Positions 56,177 through 64,000 of a DNA stretch of 64,000 nt are shown here, one piece after another. The DNA lies in NCBI GenBank assembly GCA_029582155.1, contig CM055901.1, positions 44,449,080 to 44,513,079 on the forward strand, read 5' to 3'. Position 1 is the stretch's first letter. Every line of letters begins with the position of its first letter. Source of the stretch: Panopea generosa. Lineage: Eukaryota; Mollusca; Bivalvia; Adapedonta; Hiatellidae. The notes beneath the pieces are model-generated. The model made no database searches, was not told where the DNA came from, and saw only the letters and a list, made by a program, of their open reading frames with translations. The position numbers and the translations under genes were made by a program.

Positions 56177-56873
56177 AGTTACAAGTGTCCTTTTCTTCAC
56201 CTCGTACGTGAATCGGGCCAGAAAGGAGAAGTTATTCAACACCCACTGGTTTCTATCGGTGTGTTCAGGAGCACCATCGCCAGACTTCATCTTCTTCAGC
56301 TTGGTGTAGTGGGTCATAAGGCTGTTATACCAGATTTTCAGCTCATCAACGTCCACGCCCATCAATTCTGCTTACTTCTGCCAAAGGAAGGCCTTTTTCT
56401 TGGTGTCCTTATAGCCCTCCAGCTTCTTGTTGTAACGGACTTCATTGGTCTTGAGCCAGTCAACCATGGCTTCCTGCTGAGCTATGGTAAGACGGGTGAA
56501 TGTCTTGGTTTTCTTCTTTTTTTGCTCCTGACTCTGTCCTCCATCTTCCTCCGACATCTGACTTTCTTACTTGGAGGCAGAGTCATCAGAGGGTGGAGGG
56601 GAAACAACACCATCATCCTCTTAACTTCCATACTCAGAAACGGACTCAGGAACTTTGGGGTGATCTGGACGGGTTTCAGTTGAGCAGGTGCTTTGGATTC
56701 TTTTAGTAGTGGCAGCTTTATCACGCCCTGTTTGTCTGGCTCTACCTTTCCTTGGAGGCATGATGATCACAAGGATGCAAGATGGTTACGATGTTTGTCA
56801 CAATTGTCGTGGAGTTCGTCTTCACAGCTTGAAGCGGCGAACGAGAATGAGGACCGGCAGACACGTACTGGGT

Positions 56874-56880
56874 TTTTATA
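56874..56880 (-). promoter_or_regulatory. TATA box of the MADF-like gene
   Basis: The minus strand reads 'cggctataaaaacccagtac', a TATAAAA about 115 bp upstream of the ATG at 56761. A start near 56848 would give a leader of about 90 bases. Confidence 0.6.
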
Positions 56881-57300
56881 GCCGTCAGGTCAGGACGTGA
56901 TTGCAATTACGTTCTGAACGGACTAGGAACGAGATGAGGACGTACTCAGAACTAGTTCGACTGTCTTTGAACGAGATGGTCGAGTTACGAACTAGTTAGA
57001 ACGGATTGCGACGTATAAGGAACGTAGTAGAATTAGTTGCGAACGGGTTCAAACTGACTAAAGACGAGTTTGGACTGGTTGGAAACGGTGTCCCCATGAG
57101 GAGAACGGGGCAATTTTACCCGATCTGAACGTTATATAAACGGACTGTAGACGGAGTATTGGGAACTGTTTGTTAACTAACTTTGATTGTATTATAGACA
57201 TTTTCCTGCTAAATCTACACGTTCTAGCCAGTTCACAACCCGTTCTACTATTTTTGTAGGACGGGGTCGGACGTTCTGAGAACTAGTTTGGTGTAACGGA

Positions 57301-59278
57301 AGCATTAACCACACCCGTTATCCCAGGACAACTAACGCAGCTCCTGTACGACTAACGCAGATCAATCGGCGGATGAATGAGTATGACACTCGATAAGAAA
57401 TAAACAATTTATACCGATACCGTAGGTTAATGTGTTCAATTAATGGCATAACTGTAAAGCTAAATAGTAATGCTCAAGGCATACTTAGTTGTAAAAAAAT
57501 GTAATTACAAAATATTATGAAACCTTTACCGCTCCAAAATTGTTGTTTTTTTCAACTCAATATCTTTTCGGACATTTAATGACCTAGTTTTACTAAACTT
57601 TTTAAATTAGACATAACTACAATGTTTTAAGTACTTACGTATCGCGTGTGTTTACCCGTTTCTATTCTATAAATTATGATAATTTTATTTTAAATAGAAG
57701 CGGTACGGTTTATTTGGAAAAAAAATTACCACGGAGCATAACACAACATAACGCGAATCATTTTCCAAAACTTGGCACAACGAACGTAGAATTACAAAAT
57801 ATTGTTTATGAGGACAAAAATATGCTTCAAATTCAAAATGGTCAATCTTATCAATGATATGTACATATAATTACTAGATGACAGTATACACTGGTATAGA
57901 TATAACTTTATCAAGTTTGTTTTCATACGTGTATTTTTTCTCTTTCTTATAGACATATACATTTATGTGTTATAATTGCTCTTTGGAACACTGTGGATTG
58001 AACTCTGTTGTTGAACATTGTAGTAGTATTATACAACCATTACGAAGTTTTTCTCCGATATCGGCTGTTGATATCAGATTGAAAATCTTGTAGTTTAAGG
58101 TACCAAAGTAAACCTCATGAGGTATTGTGGGGAGGCAGATGTTATGCAGAGACTAAAGATATATAGAAAGTGTTTTTGTTTAGAATAAACTACTGGCTGT
58201 TATATTAATGTACGGTGAGGTGACCATTAATACAAAATGATCGAGTGTTATCAATACATATGTTGGATAGCAAATATTTGAGCCACAGCATGCACACTTG
58301 GTTAAATAATGCGTATTCAAACAGCGGAGACAGACACCAGCATGCGCATCCGCACAGTCTAGTCATAAACGCCACTGTTCGAGAGTGAATAGTACGTGTA
58401 CAAACAGCAAAGACTACGCGAATGCGAAGGCTGATACGTGTCTTTGCTATTTGCATATGCACTAAGAACCTTTCTGATATGCGTGTCGCGGCTCATATTA
58501 TGATTATACTACCGATCAATGACGTCATTAATTTACGTCACTATTGTGGCATTAAGTTGATAACAAACTTTAATCATACATAGGAATAATATAATTTATT
58601 CGTGATTCATGCAACATGATAAAAAATTTAAAGTCATAAATTAAAACTTTTGAGTATTTTGAAGAAAATGAATTCGTGAGTAAATCTAAGATACATTATT
58701 GTTAGGCCTTGCGTAGCATGCCCCATGTTCGCTCTTCGGAAGTGTGTGGAGGAGGGGGATTTATGAGTACAAATGTCCAAACGTAAACTGACCAATGTGT
58801 TATTGTCATAGACTCTCTTTATACCCTGGGGAATAAGTCGAATTTGGTAGAGGAGAATGTCTTCGGGAAAAGGTACTGGATAGGTTTTAAAGCTATGTTA
58901 CAGGGTCTTCGCTTAGAACTAGCATCTAAGAGGCCATCGAACTTAAGAAAATAAAAGAAAAAGGCGCAAACAGTGGGCAGACTAAAAAAATAGCAAAAAA
59001 TCATTGAAATCAAGCTCCAAGTTTGTTGTTCAAAAGTCGCCGAATATGTTATGCCCCGGTATGGAATTTATCCTTTGTATGTTGTGGCCATTTGACATAT
59101 CCCTACCTCTAATAATTATTAATTTGTAAAATTTCTATGATGTCCTGCGGGATGTGGTCATACAAAGTAACTGGGGAATGGAAAAGAATGAAAATCTTGG
59201 ATCTTGGTTAGTTTCTTTATGGTTTTGAATTAATAACTAGTTGACTGGAAGAATCACAACTTAAAAATTACTACCTTA
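57301..59278. other. Non-coding spacer
   Basis: No gene supported. The open frames (57648-57857, 58205-58462, 58819-59013) lack motifs or context. A symmetrical 'actaacgcag' duplication lies just outside the transposon at 57330-57361. Confidence 0.45.
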
Positions 59279-59279
59279 T

Positions 59280-62200
59280 TGTTTAACAACAGGTGTATGC
59301 ACTACGTAAAAGATAACAGAACTACTACTTTATTATCAAACAACAGATGTATGCACTACGTAATAGATCACAAAACTACTATTTTATTATCAAGCAACAG
59401 ATGTATGCACTACGGTAACATATCACAGAACTACTATTTTATTATTAAACAACAGATGTATGCACTACGCAATAGATCACAACGCTATTACTTTATTATC
59501 AAACAACAGATATATGCACTACGCAATGATAATAAAACTACTACTTTATTATCAAACAACAGATGTATGCACTTCTGTAATAGATCACTGAACTACTTCT
59601 TTATTATTCAATAACAGGTGTATGCACTACGCAATAGATCACAGAACTACTACTTTATTATCAAACAACAGAAGTATACACTACGTAATAGATAAAAAAA
59701 ACTACTACTTTATTATCAAACAACAGATGTATGCACTATGCAATGATAATAAAACTACTACTCTATTATCAAACAACAGATGTATGCACTATTGTAATAG
59801 ATCACTGAACTACTTCTTTATTATTCAATAACAGGTGTATGCACTACGCAATAGATCACAGAACTACTATCTTATTATTAAACAACAGATGTGTGCACTA
59901 CGGTAATAGATCACAGAACTACTATCATACTATTAAACAACAGATTTGTGCACTACGGTACTAGATCAAGACTACTATCTTATTACAAAACAACAGATGT
60001 GTGCACTACGGTACTAGATCACAGAACTACTACTTTATTACCAAACAACAGATGTGTGCACCAGGGTAATAGATCACAGAACTACTACTTTATTACAAAA
60101 CAACAGATGTGTGCACTGCGGTAATAGATCACAGAACTACTACTTTATTACCAAACAACAGATGTGTGCACTGCGGTAATAGATCACTGAACTACTTCTT
60201 TATTATTCAATAACAGGTGTATGCACTAAGCAATAGATCACAAAACTACTACTTTATTATTAAATAACAGATGTGTGCACTACAGTACTAGATCAAGACT
60301 ACTATCTTATTATTAAACAACAGATTTGTGCACTACGGTACAAGATCAAGATTACTATCTTATTACTGAACAACAGATGTGTGCATTACGGTAATAGATC
60401 ACAGAACTACTATCTTATTATTAAACAACAGATGTGTGCAATATGGTAATAGTTACAGAACTACTACTTTATAACCAAACAACAGATGTGTACACTGCGG
60501 TAATAGATCACAGAACTACTACTTTATTACCAAAAAACAGATGTGTGCACTGCGGTAATAGATCAAATAACTACTATCTTATCATTAAACAACAGATTTG
60601 TGCACTACGGTACTAGATCAAGACTACTATCTTATTACCAAACAACAGATGTGTGCACTACGGTAATAGATCACAGAGTTACTACTTTATTACCAAACAA
60701 CAGATGTATGAACTACGGTTATAGATCACAGAACTACTTTCTTATTATCAAACAACAGATGTGTGCGATAAGGTAATAGTTACAGAACTACTACTTTATT
60801 ACCAAACAACAGATGTATGCACTACGGTTATAGATCACAGAACAATTTTCGTATTATTAAACAACAGATGTGTGAAATAAGGTAATAGTTACAGAACTAC
60901 TTCTTTATTACCAAACAACAGATGTGTGCACTACGGTAATAGATCACAGAACTACTATCTTATTATTAAACAACAGATTTGTCCACTACGGTACTAAATC
61001 AAGACTACTATCTTATTACTGAACAGCAGATCTGTGCACTACGGTAATAGATCACAGAACTACTACTTTATTACCAAACAACAGATATATGAACTACGGT
61101 TATAGATCACAGAACTACTTTCTTATTATCAAACAACAGATGTGTGCGATAAGGTAATAGTTACAAAACTACTACTTTATTACCAAACAACAGATGTATG
61201 CACTACGGTTATTGATCACAGAACTATTTTCTTATTATTAAACAACAGATGTGTGCAATAAGGTAATAGTTACAGAACCACTACTTTATTACCAAACAAC
61301 AGATGCATGCACCACGGTTATAGATCACAGAACTACTTTCTTATTATCAAACAACAGATGTATGCACTACGGTAATATATCACAGAACTACTTTCTTATT
61401 ATCAAACAACAGATGTGTGCACTACGGTAATAGATAACAGAACTACTACTTTATAACCAAACAACAGATGTGTGCTCTACGGTTATAGATCACAGAACTA
61501 TTTTCTTATTATTAAACAACAGATGTGTGCGATAAGGTAATAGTTACAGAACTACTACTTTATTACCAAACAACAGATGTGTGCACTGCAGTAACAGATC
61601 ACAGAACTACTATCTTATCATTAAACAACAGATGTGTGCAATTAGGTACTAGATCAAGACTACTATCTTATTATTAAACAACAGATGTGTGCACTACAGT
61701 ACTAAATCAAGACTACTATCTTATTACTGAACAACAGATGTGTGCACTATGGTAATTGATCACAGAACTACTATCTTATCATTAAACAACAGATGTGTGC
61801 ACTACGGTAATAAATCACAGAACTACTACTTTATTACCAAACAACAGATGTGTGCACTGCGGTAATAGATCACAGAACTACTATCTTATCATTAAACAAC
61901 AAATGTGTGCACTACGGTACTAGATCAAGACTACTATCTTATTATTAAAAAACAGATGTGTGCACTACAGTACTAGATCAAGACTACTATCTTATTATTA
62001 AACAACAGATATGTGCACTACGGTAATAGATCACAGAACTACTATCTTATTATTAAACAACAGATTTGTGCACTACGGTACTAGATCCAGACTACTATCT
62101 TATTACTGAACAACAGATGTGTGCACTACGGTACTAGATCAAGACTACTATCTTATTATTAAACAATAGATGTGTGCACTACGGTAATAGATCGCAGAAC

Positions 62201-64000
62201 TACTATCTTATTATTTAACAACAGATGTGTGCAATATGGTAATAGTTACAGAACTACTTCTTTATTACCAAACAACAGATGTGTATACTGCGGTAATAGA
62301 TCACAGAACTACTACTTTATTACCAAAAAACAGATGTGTACACTACGGTAATAGATCAGAGAACTACTACTTTATTACCAAACAACAGATGTGTGCACTG
62401 CAGTAATAGATCACAGACCTACTATCTTATTATTAAACAACAGATATATACACTACGATACTAGATCAAGACTACTATCTTATTATTAAACAACAGATGT
62501 GTGCACTACGGTAATAGAGCACAGAACTACTATCTTATTATTAAACAACAGATTTGTGCACTACGGTACTAGATCAAGACTACTATCTTATTACTGAACA
62601 ACAGATGTGTGCACTACGGTAATAGATCACAGAACTACTATCTTATTATTAAACAACAGATGTGTGCACTTCAGTACTAGATCAAGACTACTATCTTATA
62701 ATTAAACAACAGATATATGCACTACGGTACTATATCAAGACTACTTTCTTATTATTAAACAACAGATGTGTGCACTACGGTAATAGATCACAGAACTACT
62801 ATCTTATTTTTAAACAACAGATTTGTGCACTACGGTACTAGATCAAGACTACTATCTTAAAACTGAACAACAGATGTGTGCACTACGGTAACAGATCACA
62901 GAACTACTATCTTATTATTAAACAACAGATGTGTGCACTACAGTACTAGATCAAGACTACTATCTTATTATTAAACAACAGATATATGCACTACGGTACT
63001 AGATCAAGACTACTATCTTATTATTAAACAACAGATATATGCACTACGGTACTAGATCAAGACTACTGTCTTATTATTAAACAACAGATGTTTGCACTAC
63101 GGTAATAGATCACAGAACTACTATCTTATTATTAAACAACAGATTTGTGCACTACGGTACTAGATCAAGACTACTATCTTATTACTGAACAACAGATGTG
63201 TGCACTACGGTAATAGATCACAGAACTACTATCTTATTATTAAACAACAGATGTGTGCAATATGGTAATAGTTACAGAACTACTTCTTTATTACCAAACA
63301 ACAGATATGTGCACTACGGTAATAGATCACAGAACTACTTTCTTATTATTAAACAACAGATGTACGCAATAAGGTAATAGTTACAGAACTACTACTTTAT
63401 TACAAAACAACAGATGTATGCACTACGGTACTAGACCACAAATCTACTATTTAATTATTAAACACCAGATGTATGCACTACGGTAATAGATCACAGAACA
63501 ACTATCGTATTATTAAATAACAGATGATTGTACTACAACTATATATCACAGAACTACTACTTTATTACCAAACAACAGATGCTTGCACTACGGTAACAGA
63601 TCACAGAACAACTACTTTATTACCAAACAATATCTTATTATTTATCAACAGATGTGTGCCCTACAATACTAGATCAAGACTACTAACTTAATATCAAACA
63701 AAAGATGTATGCACTACGCAATAGATCACAAAGCTACTTCTTTATAATTAAATAACATATGTATGGACTACGGTTATAGATCACAGAACTACTATTTAAT
63801 TATTAAACACCAATTGTATGAACTACGGTAATAGATCACAGAATAACTATCGTATTATTAAATAACAGATGATTGTACTACAGTTAGATATCACAGAACT
63901 ACTACTTTATTACCAAACAACAGATGTATGCACTAAAATAATAGATCACAAAACTACTTTATTACCAAACAACAGATGCTTGCACTACGGTAACAGATCA
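59280..64000. repeat. ~54-bp minisatellite array, at least 85 copies, runs off the window
   Basis: The core unit is AACAACAGATGTGTGCACTA + CGGTAATAGATCACAGAACT + ACTATCTTATTATTAA, with two main length classes. The longer has 'ggtaatagatcacagaacta' and the shorter has 'ggtactagatcaagacta' (about 50 bp). A subset has 'aaggtaatagttacagaac'. Early copies (59280-59830) differ from later ones by 'tatgcactacgcaata' and 'ttattcaataacagg'. Orientation is uniform. Open frames such as 'NNRCMHYVIDHKTTT' repeats are by-products. Copy types alternate in higher-order patterns. Confidence 0.95.

Larger units (their letters stand above)
54845..56761 (-). pseudogene. Two-exon MADF/Gln-rich partner gene of the Harbinger element, broken
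   Basis: Exon 1 (56761-56177) starts MPPRKGRARQTGRDKAATTK and includes 'FTRLTIAQQEAMVDWLKTNE' and 'LKIWYNSLMTHYTKLKKMKS', an MADF/Myb-SANT-like DNA-binding domain. The donor is GTAAGT (56176-56171). The acceptor 'ttattgttgcag' ends at 55670, and exon 2 continues in phase 0 with LKSKLPPPTATATTPDPVHE. A helical segment (KMDQFMEMQNSLMHQM) and a C-terminal Gln-rich domain (QQFPQHQQFSQQQQSQQLFK) follow, ending at 54845. Such proteins bind transposon ends and import or recruit the transposase. It is broken by three in-frame TAA codons in exon 1 (near 56624, 56568 and 56373) and two frameshifts in exon 2 (near 55495 and 55395). Confidence 0.75.
52165..57300. mobile_element. PIF/Harbinger DNA transposon, 5.1 kb, inactive
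   Basis: Terminal inverted repeats are TTACACCGAACTCGTTCTCA near 52174-52193 and the inverse of TTACACCAAACTAGTTCTCA near 57274-57293. About 600 bp inside the left end and 400 bp inside the right end are packed with GAACG/ACGTAC/CGTTC-type motifs at irregular 10-20-bp spacing. Two convergent genes lie inside: a plus-strand transposase and a minus-strand two-exon MADF-like partner. This two-gene arrangement is standard for PIF/Harbinger. Both genes are broken. The expected TWA target-site duplication is not clear, as the flanking bases differ. Other small elements sit inside it (54445-54605 and 56011-56119). Confidence 0.75.

Noticed and set aside
59280-64000. CRISPR array
   Set aside because: Units are contiguous and similar over their full length, with no unique spacers, in clearly eukaryotic DNA.

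Overview
The window looks like AT-rich, gene-poor nuclear DNA from an invertebrate, most likely a bivalve or other mollusc. The evidence is the mix of repeats. There is a decayed Polinton/Maverick, an I-clade (Nimbus-like) LINE with a CATT-repeat tail, an L1/Tx1-like LINE, a CR1-like LINE, and PIF/Harbinger elements carrying MADF/Myb-like partner genes. There are also several tRNA-headed SINEs with cores of the kind common in molluscs, and many long minisatellites. I recognise no intact host protein-coding gene. Almost every recognisable coding segment belongs to a transposable element and carries stops or frameshifts.

Layout. 1-3.3 kb: decayed repeats. 3.4-7.45 kb: plus-strand half of a dead Polinton (integrase with a chromodomain-like tail, a segment resembling a TATA-binding-protein repeat, small ORF, minor capsid, small basic ORF, major capsid), then a doubtful minus-strand fragment. 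9.5-17.4 kb: a three-level nest. An old L1/Tx1-like LINE is split by an I-clade LINE with an 11-bp target-site duplication, and that LINE's ORF2 is split by a 491-bp foldback element flanked by TTAA. 17.75-19.23 kb: 113-bp satellite. 20.6 kb: Tc1/mariner fragment. 21.4-26.3 kb: minus-strand CR1-like LINE with ORF1 and ORF2. 26.9-28.75 kb: 48-bp array.

29-45 kb is mostly anonymous AT-rich DNA holding four tRNA-headed SINE copies or remnants, a decayed minus-strand gene of a multicopy invertebrate family, a dispersed repeat also present at 2.2-2.6 kb, foldbacks and microsatellites. 45.35-46.5 kb: a deleted Harbinger-like element with an MADF-like exon. 47.35-48.82 kb: two minisatellites and an 87-bp perfect inverted repeat. 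49.9-50.25 kb: a SINE with a perfect 14-bp target-site duplication.

52.17-57.3 kb holds a PIF/Harbinger element whose two genes converge. The transposase on the plus strand has lost its centre. A two-exon MADF/Gln-rich gene lies on the minus strand. Each has its own TATA box. The window ends in a minisatellite of about 54 bp that runs from 59.3 kb past the edge.

The Polinton genes would have supplied integration and virion functions. The Harbinger pair would have supplied a transposase and its DNA-binding partner. The three LINEs would have supplied ORF1 nucleic-acid-binding proteins and endonuclease/reverse transcriptase. All copies here appear dead. The points most worth following up are the TBP-like segment in the Polinton, the clean nesting order, the foldback and palindrome structures, and the indel-poor 48-bp array with two near-open frames.
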